Assembly (NCBI RefSeq): GCF_007641255.1
Contig: NZ_CP036259.1
Span: 4,900,501-4,964,500 of the forward strand
Reading direction: 5' to 3'
Length of the DNA stretch: 64,000 bases
DNA from: Sporomusa termitida
Lineage (GTDB): Bacteria > Bacillota > Negativicutes > Sporomusales > Sporomusaceae
The position numbers were made by a program, and so were the translations under genes. Positions 1 through 7,788 of the stretch are shown here, in pieces. The notes beneath the pieces were generated by a model. The model saw nothing but the letters and a program-made list of their open reading frames with translations. It was not told where the DNA came from and did no database searches. How positions within the stretch are numbered: position 1 is the first letter of the stretch; the number at the start of each line of letters is the position of its first letter.

Positions 1-875
1 TCCGGTTTTTCCGCATTGACAAAAGGCGCAATAAAGGTATTTTTGCCGGTGCAGATAATATCTGTGCTGCTAAAACCGGCTTCCTGCAGGGTTTTCTGAA
101 CCCCTGCGGCCGGCCGGGGGGTAATTTTATCAATCATGCTCCAGGGGAAAGATACTATTTGCGGATTGTTAAGGTAAGTAAGGAATCCTGTTTCAGCCAG
201 CCCGTTTTCTACCCATTCCCCGGCAATTGCCGCCATGGCGTTGTGAAGTTTGTCGCCATTGTGAGAACAGTTGTCCATACTAACGAACGCAACCGGCAGG
301 GCGCCGCTCCGGTAGCGTATATAAGCCAGGGCCGTAACTTTAGCCATAGCACTTCGTGGCTGCTCCGGGCCGTTGGCCATGTCTGCCAGCACGTCGGCGG
401 CATAAGTATCGCCACCAGCCTTCAGATTATAGCCTTTTTCAGTTATGGTAAAACTGACAATTTGCAAGGATGGTTTGGTAAATATGGTTGTTAGCCGCTG
501 CCAGTCGTCTGCCGCTGCCGGATCGCCGACTAAACCTTCGCTGATACTGGCAACAAGCTTTTTTTCCAGGCTGCCGTCAGCATTCATAATTGCCAGTAAG
601 CCCAGATTATCATAAGGTGTATATATTTTCTTTATTATTTCAGCATCGTAGGCTTCGACAGCAACGATTCCGGTCTGGGCCTGGCCTGTATTTAAAAGCG
701 TTTGCTGCAATACGGCAATAAATCCGCGGAAGATATTGCCGGCGCCAAAATGTACCCAGGCCGGATTTTCCCGCGTCAGGACAAGCATTCGGTCATAATC
801 AAAATTTATATTTTCTATGCCGGCTTGTGTCCAGGCGGTATTATTTTTTATCGAACTTCTATGTAAACTTACCAT
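1..875 (-). CDS. uxuB: D-mannonate oxidoreductase / fructuronate reductase (mannitol dehydrogenase family), 3' end outside window
   Basis: Only the N-terminal 291 codons lie in the window; the gene continues past base 1. It begins at ATG 875-873 behind a GGAGGCGAGGAAG ribosome site. Translation gives WVHFGAGNIFRGF near residue 35, the dinucleotide-binding signature of the mannitol dehydrogenase family, and FPWSMIDKITPRP near residue 250, the family's conserved FPxxMxDRIxP segment. In this family UxuB reduces D-fructuronate to D-mannonate with NADH in the cytoplasm. It is the last visible gene of the minus-strand cluster that also carries uxuA, a TRAP transporter and a Zn-dehydrogenase, which favours fructuronate over mannitol or tagaturonate as substrate. 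The catalytic lysine motif is beyond the window, so completeness cannot be judged. Confidence 0.85.
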   Translation of the reverse strand, partial: MVSLHRSSIKNNTAWTQAGIENINFDYDRMLVLTRENPAWVHFGAGNIFRGFIAVLQQTLLNTGQAQTGIVAVEAYDAEIIKKIYTPYDNLGLLAIMNADGSLEKKLVASISEGLVGDPAAADDWQRLTTIFTKPSLQIVSFTITEKGYNLKAGGDTYAADVLADMANGPEQPRSAMAKVTALAYIRYRSGALPVAFVSMDNCSHNGDKLHNAMAAIAGEWVENGLAETGFLTYLNNPQIVSFPWSMIDKITPRPAAGVQKTLQEAGFSSTDIICTGKNTFIAPFVNAEKP

Positions 876-965
876 ATTAAGCTTCCTCGCCTCCGTTAGT
901 ATCCGGTTTCTTGGTATATTCCAGGTTCAGGCGGTGAATCGGTGATCAGCGTCTGGCGATGCAGA

Positions 966-1688
966 TTAAGGTTTTGAACGGCCGGTTATATTTACAGAAA
1001 CCGTTTTTAGGGGCAGGAAATAGTGCTCATATTGCTGACGCAGATAAGCAAGGTCAACGACGACTTTATTTAAATGAATGTCAATTGTGGCCTTTGCCAG
1101 TCGTGCATCTTTCGCTCTTATGGCCAGCAGCAGGGTTTTATGCTGTTGAATCAACTGGTCCCAGTCATAGCCTACAGCTAAATTGAGCATTCTGACCCGG
1201 TTATAGTGCGCATTCATCTGCTGCAGCATAAACCAGATCCGCGCTTTCTTACAGCCTTTAAAAATGGTACCATGCATACTTTCGTCAAGCTCGAAAAATT
1301 TAAGATAATTTTTTTCATTTATACACAATTCCTGGAGAGTAACGTTGGACTGTAGCTCAAACAGAGCCTCGCCGGGGAAAGCCCGGCAGGCCTCCTGAAT
1401 AACTTCCCGTTCCAGTGTTTCTCTGGCAAATTTCGATTCTTCGACCTGATCCGTGTCGATAAGGGAAACATAAGTCCCTTTTTGGGGTACAATATCCAGC
1501 AGATTTTCCTGAGCCAGCTTGATAAATGCTTCACGGACAGGAGTACGGCTCACCTGCAAATAGTCTGCGATCTCCTGCTCGGAAATGCTTTGCCCCGGTG
1601 GCAGCGTTAAATTAACTATATTTCCTTTTAGTAATCTGTATACATATTCTCTGGCCGATTCCTGCGGAAACCGTTCAATTATGCGCAA
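966..1688 (-). CDS. GntR-family (FCD-type) transcriptional regulator of the sugar-acid cluster
   Basis: This 240-residue protein has an N-terminal winged helix-turn-helix (about residues 10-75, with EQEIADYLQVSRTPVREA as recognition region) and a C-terminal all-helical FCD effector domain. The FCD metal/ligand pattern is visible: FELDESMH (Asp and His), QHKTLLLAI (His) and IDIHLNKV (His). FCD regulators usually bind a sugar acid or dicarboxylate and repress an adjacent catabolic operon. The start is TTG at 1688-1686: no in-frame ATG lies upstream, and AGGAG sits about 12 bases before it. It lies between the Zn-dehydrogenase and uxuB in the same orientation, so it is probably the local, UxuR-like regulator; this role is inferred from position. 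Confidence 0.85.
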   Translation of the reverse strand: MRIIERFPQESAREYVYRLLKGNIVNLTLPPGQSISEQEIADYLQVSRTPVREAFIKLAQENLLDIVPQKGTYVSLIDTDQVEESKFARETLEREVIQEACRAFPGEALFELQSNVTLQELCINEKNYLKFFELDESMHGTIFKGCKKARIWFMLQQMNAHYNRVRMLNLAVGYDWDQLIQQHKTLLLAIRAKDARLAKATIDIHLNKVVVDLAYLRQQYEHYFLPLKTVSVNITGRSKP

Positions 1689-1770
1689 GTTCTCACTTAA
1701 CTCCTTTCACTGTTTTTCTTACATGGTAACATAGTCTTCTAAGGGCGTAAACAGCGTTTATCCACATTGC

Positions 1771-1807
1771 CCTGCATAGCCTGCACCAGTGCCATACGCT
1801 ATGCAGG
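1771..1807 (-). other. Intercistronic hairpin between Zn-dehydrogenase and gntR
   Basis: CCTGCATAGC at 1771-1780 pairs perfectly with GCTATGCAGG at 1798-1807. No U-run follows on either strand, so an RNA-processing or stability hairpin is more likely than a terminator. It lies in the 200-base gap that separates the transporter/dehydrogenase genes from gntR-uxuB. Confidence 0.45.
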
Positions 1808-1890
1808 CAGACTAATAGTTGACGTGGACCTGTGACGCATAAATGAATTCGCTGGCCCCAATTTGTATTAGCTGGCCCGGTAATAAGAGC

Positions 1891-2910
1891 TTAGTCAAAA
1901 ACCAGGACAATCTTTTGTATGGCGGGGTCTTTGGCGTCAATCATGTCGAAGGCTTTTTGCGCATCAGCGAAGGGGATAATATGAGATACTAAGCCGCTAA
2001 GGTCCAGTTGCTTGTTGCGGTACGCTGCAATGACCTCGGCAAATTTATGACATTGTAAACGGGAGCCACGAATATCCAGTTCCTTGGCGGTAATTTTTAA
2101 CTGGGCAACTGGCGAAGGCTGGTCCAGGAAGGCCATGGTGATTACCCGGCCGGCATTACAGGTGACCTCGGCCAGCTGTGCTAAAGAGTCGGCCACACCG
2201 GCCCCGTCAATCGAAACAGTCGGTCCATAGCCGCCAGTCAGCTTGCGAACTGCGGCAATCATATCCTGTTGGCTGGCATTGACGGCATGATGAGCCCCTA
2301 GCCTGAGGGCTTCGTTCAGCCGCTCTTCCACGATGTCAGCCACAATAACCGTGGAACCGGTGAGCTGAATTGCCTTAATTAAGCTTTTTCCCAGCGCTCC
2401 GGCCCCTAAGACCAGCACCGTATCCTGGGCTGTAATCTGGGCCCGGGCTTTAGCCTGAAAAGCAATGCTGAGCGGTTCAATCATAATGGCATCAGCAAAC
2501 GGCAGCTCTGGCGGCAAAAGATGCAGGGCTGCCTGATCTGCCACCATATATTCGCGGTAGCCGCCATCGACGTGCACACCGCGTACGTTAAGGTGACAGC
2601 AGACATTAGGGCGTCCTATGCTGCAGGGGTAGCAATGACCGCAGCTGATAACCTGGTCAATGATGACATGGTCGCCAGTTTTCACCCGGTTGACACCAGG
2701 GCCGGTTTCGGCCACCACCCCAACCACTTCATGGCCCATAACGCGCGGGTAAGTGGCAACCGGTGAGGTTCCATGATAAATATGGACGTCAGAGCCGCAA
2801 ATACCGGCTGCCTTTATTTTTACCAGGACATCGCCGGGACTTTGCAGTGCCGGTTGCGGTACGTCGCCCATCACAAGCTCTAAAGGCTTTTTCGTTAATA
2901 ATTGTTTCAT
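1891..2910 (-). CDS. Zn-dependent sugar-acid dehydrogenase (RspB / L-gulonate or L-galactonate 5-dehydrogenase type)
   Basis: A 339-residue medium-chain zinc dehydrogenase. GICGSDVHIYHG (about residue 37) and GHEVVGVV (about 60) carry catalytic zinc ligands, SCGHCYPCSIGRPNVC (about 90-105) is the four-cysteine structural zinc lobe, and VLVLGAGALGKSLI (about 165) is the Rossmann loop. The cysteine lobe and overall pattern closely resemble E. coli RspB and LgoD/YjjN. LgoD oxidises L-galactonate (to tagaturonate), and related enzymes oxidise L-gulonate to D-fructuronate. With UxuB and UxuA beside it, oxidation of L-gulonate to fructuronate would feed straight into the pathway, but the exact substrate is inferred. 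It starts at ATG 2910 after GGGAGGAGAC and lies 28 bases downstream of dctM in the same operon. Confidence 0.8.
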   Translation of the reverse strand: MKQLLTKKPLELVMGDVPQPALQSPGDVLVKIKAAGICGSDVHIYHGTSPVATYPRVMGHEVVGVVAETGPGVNRVKTGDHVIIDQVISCGHCYPCSIGRPNVCCHLNVRGVHVDGGYREYMVADQAALHLLPPELPFADAIMIEPLSIAFQAKARAQITAQDTVLVLGAGALGKSLIKAIQLTGSTVIVADIVEERLNEALRLGAHHAVNASQQDMIAAVRKLTGGYGPTVSIDGAGVADSLAQLAEVTCNAGRVITMAFLDQPSPVAQLKITAKELDIRGSRLQCHKFAEVIAAYRNKQLDLSGLVSHIIPFADAQKAFDMIDAKDPAIQKIVLVFD

Positions 2911-2938
2911 TCTACAGTCTCCTCCCGGGGCACTCAGG

Positions 2939-4219
2939 TTATCTTGTCAGCCAGTTCAGCGGGGCAATGACCAGCGGTGGATACAAAATCATCAGCAGCA
3001 GCAGGATGCACTCCACAATGAAGAAGGGAATGATGGCTTTGACAATGGCTTCCATGCTGATTTTGCCTGCCCCGCAGGCTACATTAAGCACTGTTCCCAC
3101 CGGTGGTGTAAGCAAGCCGATCACATTGTTGATAACGAATATAAGCCCAAAGTAGACCGGATCAATGCCTGCCTGGCGCACAATCGGCATCAGTACCGGT
3201 GTCAGAATAAGAATGGTAGGCGTCACATCCATAGCTGTACCCACCAAAATAACAACAAGGTTAATAATCAGCATGAGCAGAATCGGACTATGCATAAATG
3301 GCTCTAAAATCTCGGAAACAAGACCGGGAATATTGCCAATTGTCATCAGCCAGGAAGAAACCATGGCCGCTGCCGCCAGGAACATAATAACACTGGTCAT
3401 TTTGGCGGAAGAGGCCAGGCATTCGAATAAGTCCCGGAAAGTGAGAGCCCGGTAAACAAAGGTGCCGACAAATAAAGCATAGGCCACGGCCACCACACCC
3501 GCTTCCGTGGGGGTAAAAATACCGCCGCGCATCCCCACCACAATCAGTACTGGCATGAGCAGTGCCCAGAGCGCCTTACCTACCGCCTGGAGCATTTCCC
3601 GGCCGCTTTTGCGGGGCAATACCTGCACCTTGTCCTTGCGGGCCACCCAGGCCCAGGTTGCGGCCAGCGCCACTGAAATATACAAACCGGGCATGATACC
3701 GGAGATGAACAGCTTGCTAATGGACACGCCTGCGGTTACGCCAAAAATAATCATTGGCACGCTGGGCGGCATAATCGGCGAAACTATGTTGCCGGCAGCC
3801 ACCAGGGCGGTGGAGCGGTTGCGGTCATAGCCGGCATTTACCATCATGGGTATGAGAATGGCGCCCAGTGCCGCCGTACTGGCCACCGCTGAACCGACCA
3901 GGCTGGCAAACATAACAATGGCTAAAATTGCAACATAGCCAAGGCCGCCGCGGATGTGTCCCACCAGGGCCAGGGCCGCATCGACAATACGCTGGGTAAG
4001 GCCGCCACGGTTCATTAAATCCCCGGCCATGACGAAAAAGGGCACTGCCATCATGGCGAAGCTATCGGCGCCAAGCATAAGATTTTGCGCAATAATCTGG
4101 GCATCGAACACATCAAGATAGAACATAAGGCAAACGCCGCTGAACAGCAGTGAGAAGGCGATTGGCACACCAATGGCCATGGCAGCACAGAGTGAGACTA
4201 AGAAAATGAACATGGACAT
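2939..4219 (-). CDS. dctM: TRAP transporter large membrane subunit
   Basis: A 426-residue, very hydrophobic protein with about twelve membrane segments, the length and pattern of DctM/SiaM-type TRAP permeases. Family hallmarks seen include VPFFVMAGDLMNRGG near residue 60, a SAVASTAALGAILIPMM segment near 110, and LTPPVGTVLNVACG near 370. It moves an organic acid across the cytoplasmic membrane using the sodium gradient together with DctQ and the periplasmic DctP. Its ATG shares one base (4219) with the dctQ stop codon (TAATG), so the two subunits are translationally coupled. The cargo is probably a sugar acid of the uronate/gulonate group, inferred from neighbours. Confidence 0.92.
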   Translation of the reverse strand: MSMFIFLVSLCAAMAIGVPIAFSLLFSGVCLMFYLDVFDAQIIAQNLMLGADSFAMMAVPFFVMAGDLMNRGGLTQRIVDAALALVGHIRGGLGYVAILAIVMFASLVGSAVASTAALGAILIPMMVNAGYDRNRSTALVAAGNIVSPIMPPSVPMIIFGVTAGVSISKLFISGIMPGLYISVALAATWAWVARKDKVQVLPRKSGREMLQAVGKALWALLMPVLIVVGMRGGIFTPTEAGVVAVAYALFVGTFVYRALTFRDLFECLASSAKMTSVIMFLAAAAMVSSWLMTIGNIPGLVSEILEPFMHSPILLMLIINLVVILVGTAMDVTPTILILTPVLMPIVRQAGIDPVYFGLIFVINNVIGLLTPPVGTVLNVACGAGKISMEAIVKAIIPFFIVECILLLLMILYPPLVIAPLNWLTR

Positions 4220-4767
4220 TAGGATTTTTCCTCCTCTGACTGCGCTGTCTCCACCAGCATGTCTTCTTCAGACTCGTGCATTTTAAGCAACCGCTTCAGG
4301 GAACCGGGTATAAACAGAGCCTTATAGCAGTTACTAAGCACATTTACGGCAATGCAAAAGCTGGTTATCAAACCAATTCCATAGATCAGGGTAAGCGGGA
4401 TATTGGTTGCAGAAGCTTTGCTGTCAACATTGAGCAGGGTAAGCTCCCAACTGCCCTGGAAAAGCAATACCATTAACAACAGAATCAGCACTTGTCCGCA
4501 GAGATAGCCGGTTTTCTGGAAAACTGGCGGCAGGCGGCGGATAACGGTGTCAACACCGAGGTGCGTATTGTCGCGCATGGCGCCGATAGCACCAATATAA
4601 ATAATCCAAACAAACAAATACCGTGCCATTTCCTCTGACCAGGTAATACTGGAATTGAAAAAATACCGCAAAATAACATTCATAAATACCAACAGTATCA
4701 TCAATCCCAGCATGGTTGCCATGAGTATTTCCACTATTTTAAACAGCTTATCCAGAGCACGGGACAT
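4219..4767 (-). CDS. dctQ: TRAP transporter small membrane subunit
   Basis: A 182-residue protein with four predicted membrane segments. The conserved DctQ region FFNSSITWSEEMARYLFVW spans about residues 36-55 (Trp-Ser-Glu-Glu signature). A charged, acidic C-terminal tail (residues 160-182) faces the cytoplasm. It pairs with DctM to form the membrane part of the TRAP transporter. The start ATG 4767 is preceded by AGGAGGAAT. It is 31 bases downstream of dctP and overlaps dctM by one base, so all three subunits come from one message. Confidence 0.92.
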   Translation of the reverse strand: MSRALDKLFKIVEILMATMLGLMILLVFMNVILRYFFNSSITWSEEMARYLFVWIIYIGAIGAMRDNTHLGVDTVIRRLPPVFQKTGYLCGQVLILLLMVLLFQGSWELTLLNVDSKASATNIPLTLIYGIGLITSFCIAVNVLSNCYKALFIPGSLKRLLKMHESEEDMLVETAQSEEEKS

Positions 4768-4798
4768 AACTATTCCTCCTAATCGCTTCCCCGGTTAT

Positions 4799-5836
4799 CT
4801 AATTTTTTACGTCTCTGATTCGCCGCACCATATCCTCGGCCCAATCATATTTTTGATAAAGCTTTTCATAAACAGGCTGCATCAGCGTGATCAGCTGCTG
4901 ACGGGTGGCGGCGTTAGGCGTAGTGATCTTAATGCCGTGCTCTTGCAAAAAATTCTTGTCATCAGCGATACTTTTGGCGTACGAATCCCAGGCCTCCTGC
5001 GAGGCTTTGAGCGCGGCCTTTTCGATAAGCTCAACCAGTTCCTTGCTCAAGGAACTGTATAATTTATTACTGGCCAGCAGTTCAATTGTAGTGATCATAT
5101 GATTTGATTCAAAAATATCGCTCTGTACTTCATACCAGCCTTCATTGCGAAAGGTGGAAAGCGGATTATCCTGACCGTCCACAACTTTTTGCTCCAGTGC
5201 TGTAAATACCTCGCCCATCGGCATGGGGGTAACATTCGCACCCAGGAGGCTGCCGACCTGAATATGAATAGGGTTGTTGGGCATTCTCAGGCGTAAGCCT
5301 TTAAAATCCTCCAGGCTGGCGATAGTGCGATTGCTGCTGAATACGCGCACTCCATTCGGATACCACCCCAGAAAATGCACTTTCGAAATCTTCTCGACGT
5401 CGGCCGCCATTTCCTCGCCGATTTTTCCGGTATAAACGGCGCGGGCGTGGTCAAGATCACGGAACAGGAACGGCCAGTCGGGAATTGACATTTTTCCCAC
5501 TTCGTTCCACATAACAGTACCTACCGCGCACATTTGCAGATTGCCATTGCGTACGCTGTCATACAGCTCTTTTTCCCCGCCCAGGGTGCCGCCTTCGTAA
5601 ACCTCGACTTTTAACGCTCCGTTGGAGCCTTCCTCAACCATCGGTTTAAATGTTTTTGTCAGAGCCACCGTTGCCGGGTGGGTTGAGGCCAGGGTGGAGC
5701 CGACCCGGATTACCACCGGATTTTTACTGGTAGCCTCAGTGCCTTTTGTACCTGACCCGCCGCAGCCTGCCAGTAATAGCGTAGTTAAAGCCCCTGCCAG
5801 TAATACCTTGCTAATTTGCCTGATCTTTTTATTCAT
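4799..5836 (-). CDS. dctP: TRAP transporter solute-binding lipoprotein
   Basis: A 345-residue substrate-binding protein with a lipoprotein signal (LLLAGCGGSG, lipidated Cys near residue 25). DctP-family motifs are present: the GGTLGGEKELYDSVRNGNLQM region (about 80-100) and a central RLRMPNNPIHIQVGSLLGA (about 185-203) with the conserved Arg that salt-bridges the substrate carboxylate. It captures an organic acid outside the membrane and hands it to DctQM. Related binding proteins next to uxuA/uxuB bind uronates, mannonate or L-gulonate, so a six-carbon sugar acid is the expected ligand. Start ATG 5836 follows AGGAGGC. Confidence 0.9.
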   Translation of the reverse strand: MNKKIRQISKVLLAGALTTLLLAGCGGSGTKGTEATSKNPVVIRVGSTLASTHPATVALTKTFKPMVEEGSNGALKVEVYEGGTLGGEKELYDSVRNGNLQMCAVGTVMWNEVGKMSIPDWPFLFRDLDHARAVYTGKIGEEMAADVEKISKVHFLGWYPNGVRVFSSNRTIASLEDFKGLRLRMPNNPIHIQVGSLLGANVTPMPMGEVFTALEQKVVDGQDNPLSTFRNEGWYEVQSDIFESNHMITTIELLASNKLYSSLSKELVELIEKAALKASQEAWDSYAKSIADDKNFLQEHGIKITTPNAATRQQLITLMQPVYEKLYQKYDWAEDMVRRIRDVKN

Positions 5837-5979
5837 AAATTAACAGCCTCCTAACCTTATCATCAAAATTATTTGCGCCTATAAGCCGGTTCTTCGCCTG
5901 TGCACGTGGTGTGCCCGAATTCCCCCTCTCAGAGACATTGTAATCTTGTTTTCGGCGTTGCTTCCCCCTTCCCTCCCAG

Positions 5980-5996
5980 GCCGGCCGGCGGCCGGC
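5980..5996 (-). other. GC-rich hairpin between uxuA and dctP
   Basis: GCCGGCC at 5980-5986 pairs with GGCCGGC at 5990-5996 around a 3-base loop, about 30 bases after the uxuA stop. There is no U-run, so this is more likely a processing or stabilising hairpin that sets the ratio of uxuA to the transporter message. The rest of 5837-6026 shows no gene. Confidence 0.4.
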
Positions 5997-6026
5997 TGTT
6001 CATTTGGCCCTTGAATGTTTTATTGA

Positions 6027-7103
6027 TTATGTATTGCCACAGCGCTCAATGGCGTCCCATAAGCCATTGAGATACAAGGCTCCCAGCGCGCGGTCGTACA
6101 AGCCGTATCCGGGTCTGCCGTCTTCGCCCCAGATCATCCGCCCGTGGTCAGGGCGCAGCGGGCCGGTGAAGCCTGTATCGTACAGCGCTTTCATGATACC
6201 GTACATATCAAGCGAAGAATCGTCTGCTTTATGAGCGGTTTCGTCGAAAACGCCCGGTCCGTAAACTTTAATATTGCGGACATGGGCAAAATGAAGGCGC
6301 TTGATTTTGCTGAAATGGTGAAACATCTCCACAATATCGTTTTCGCGGTTAGCTCCCAGCGAACCGCTGCAAAGAGCAAGGCCGTTAGCAGGACTGTCAA
6401 CTAAACTCAGGATGCGTTCCAGGTGTTGGCGGGAAATAACGATGCGGGGCAGGCCAAATACCGGCCAGGGTGGGTCATCCGGGTGAATAGCCATTTTTAT
6501 ACCGCACGTTTCCGCTGTGGGAATAATACCCTCTAAAAAATATTTAAGATTGGCCAGCAGCTTTTCTTCATTTACATTTTTATATAATTCAAAAAGCTTC
6601 TTGACTTCGGATAGTCTTTCTTTTTCCCAACCCGGCAGTTCAAAGCCGTTTGCTCCTTTTTCCATCTCCGCGGCCAGAACATCCGGTTTTAAACCTGTGA
6701 GTATCTTTTCATTATAGGACAGTGCCGTTGAACCATCAGGCAGGACTTTAGCCAGATCAGTGCGCATCCAGTCAAAAACAGGCATAAAATTGTAGCAGAC
6801 GACATCAATTCCTGCTTTAGCCAGATTATGTAGAGTGATGCAATAATTTTCTATGTAGCGGTCTCTGGCCGGCAGTCCGAGTTTAATGTCCTCATGAACA
6901 TTGACGCTTTCCACCGTTTTAAACATAAGGCCGGCAGCTTCAATCTTATTTTTGATAGCCAGTATGTCTTCATACGGCCAAACTTCCCCTACCGGGATAT
7001 GATAGATCGCGCTGACGACATTTTTCATCCCCGGTATTTGTCTGATATAGCTAAGCGGGATCGTATCCAGCTTACTGCCATACCAGCGAAAAGACATTAA
7101 CAC
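6027..7103 (-). CDS. uxuA: D-mannonate dehydratase
   Basis: A 358-residue TIM-barrel enzyme that dehydrates D-mannonate to 2-keto-3-deoxygluconate. UxuA hallmarks are visible: MSFRWYG at the N-terminus, VCYNFMPVFDWMRTDL near residue 115, MAIHPDDPP near 205, LCSGSLG near 250, the FAHVRN segment near 280, and RPDHGRMIWGE near 325; these His, Cys and Asp residues form the metal site. Length is normal for the Gram-positive form. The start is best taken as GTG 7103-7101, which lies 8 bases after GGAGG; an ATG two codons later would have 14-base spacing. It is the first gene of the minus-strand sugar-acid cluster. Confidence 0.95.
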   Translation of the reverse strand: MLMSFRWYGSKLDTIPLSYIRQIPGMKNVVSAIYHIPVGEVWPYEDILAIKNKIEAAGLMFKTVESVNVHEDIKLGLPARDRYIENYCITLHNLAKAGIDVVCYNFMPVFDWMRTDLAKVLPDGSTALSYNEKILTGLKPDVLAAEMEKGANGFELPGWEKERLSEVKKLFELYKNVNEEKLLANLKYFLEGIIPTAETCGIKMAIHPDDPPWPVFGLPRIVISRQHLERILSLVDSPANGLALCSGSLGANRENDIVEMFHHFSKIKRLHFAHVRNIKVYGPGVFDETAHKADDSSLDMYGIMKALYDTGFTGPLRPDHGRMIWGEDGRPGYGLYDRALGALYLNGLWDAIERCGNT

Positions 7104-7206
7104 ATGTAATTCCTCCCTGTATGCAATCTTTCATGCAGAAACCTGACTGAATATGTAAGATGTCCAGTAACATTTCTCATGGGTAATTTAAAGCTAATTG
7201 AATATT

Positions 7207-7222
7207 ACCATACTACCATACT
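7207..7222 (-). promoter_or_regulatory. Tandem 8-bp repeat upstream of uxuA, candidate operator
   Basis: ACCATACT occurs twice without a gap at 7207-7222 (AGTATGGT on the minus strand), 105-120 bases upstream of the uxuA start. A weak minus-strand promoter (TTTACG, 17 bases, TATGGT) would overlap it. A GntR-type repressor site is possible; assignment to the local GntR protein is inference. Confidence 0.3.
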
Positions 7223-7388
7223 AGTGTAAATAGAGTGCGTAAATATTTTGAAAACATGGAATAAAGTATTAACAGGTTTGGCAAGAACAATATGTATACC
7301 TGCAGTCAGATTAGCCGCAGGGAAATAACAAACAGGGCCGATGGCTGCCCGCTTTTTTGTGTTTATGTCAATAGACGGGAATATTGTA

Positions 7389-7417
7389 TTGACATTCGTA
7401 CTTTGGCTGAGTATAAT
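7389..7417 (+). promoter_or_regulatory. Consensus sigma-A promoter for the T-box/symporter transcript
   Basis: TTGACA at 7389-7394 and TATAAT at 7412-7417 with an exact 17-base spacer match the housekeeping consensus perfectly. It lies about 30 bases before the T-box leader. Such a strong promoter fits a gene whose output is set by attenuation rather than initiation. Confidence 0.85.
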
Positions 7418-7445
7418 CATGGTAACAATAAAATATCGGATATAG

Positions 7446-7735
7446 TAATGACGGAAAAAAGTAATTTTGTCTTTTCCATACAGAGAGCTGGTGGGTGGTG
7501 TGAACCAGCTGGAGATACTAAATGAAGTTCCTTCCCGAACTGCAGGCTGAAGATGATAGTAGGCTGGGCCGTGTTGTCTGCGTTACAGACATTAAAGTAG
7601 ATCTTATGATTTATAAACAGGGTGGTACCGCGGCTTTTCGCCCCTTCGGTGCTGCCTGTTTTTATTTTTGAAGATCTTAATTGGGTGGTACCGCGGTAAT
7701 TATCGTCCCTCTTCACAGAGGGGCGATTTTTTTTC
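7446..7735 (+). ncRNA. T-box leader with two tandem antiterminator/terminator modules
   Basis: T-box landmarks in order are AAAAAAGTA (specifier-loop 5' strand, ending 7462), GAGAGCTGGTGGGTGGTG and its closing ACCAGCT (Stem I tip), ATGAAGTTCC (specifier-loop 3' strand, near 7522-7531), and the GTCTGCGTTACAGAC stem III. The antiterminator box TGGTACCGCG appears twice, at 7623-7632 and 7686-7695. Terminator 1 pairs AAACAGG 7615-7621 with CCTGTTT 7655-7661, followed by U-rich sequence. Terminator 2 pairs 7702-7712 with 7717-7727 (11 bp), followed by eight T. At the usual spacing (GAA plus one base) the specifier is TTC (Phe); GTT (Val) is the alternative. Only one Stem I is seen, so both decision modules probably answer to one tRNA. 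Confidence 0.88.
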
Positions 7736-7788
7736 TCTATAGCCGGCATAGAGGAAATACAAAGATGTTATATTTTAGGAGGCTGCTT

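Noticed and set aside
7681-7788. N-terminal extension of the symporter reading frame to 7681
   Set aside because: It begins inside the second T-box antiterminator and terminator, and the ribosome site AGGAGG supports ATG 7789.
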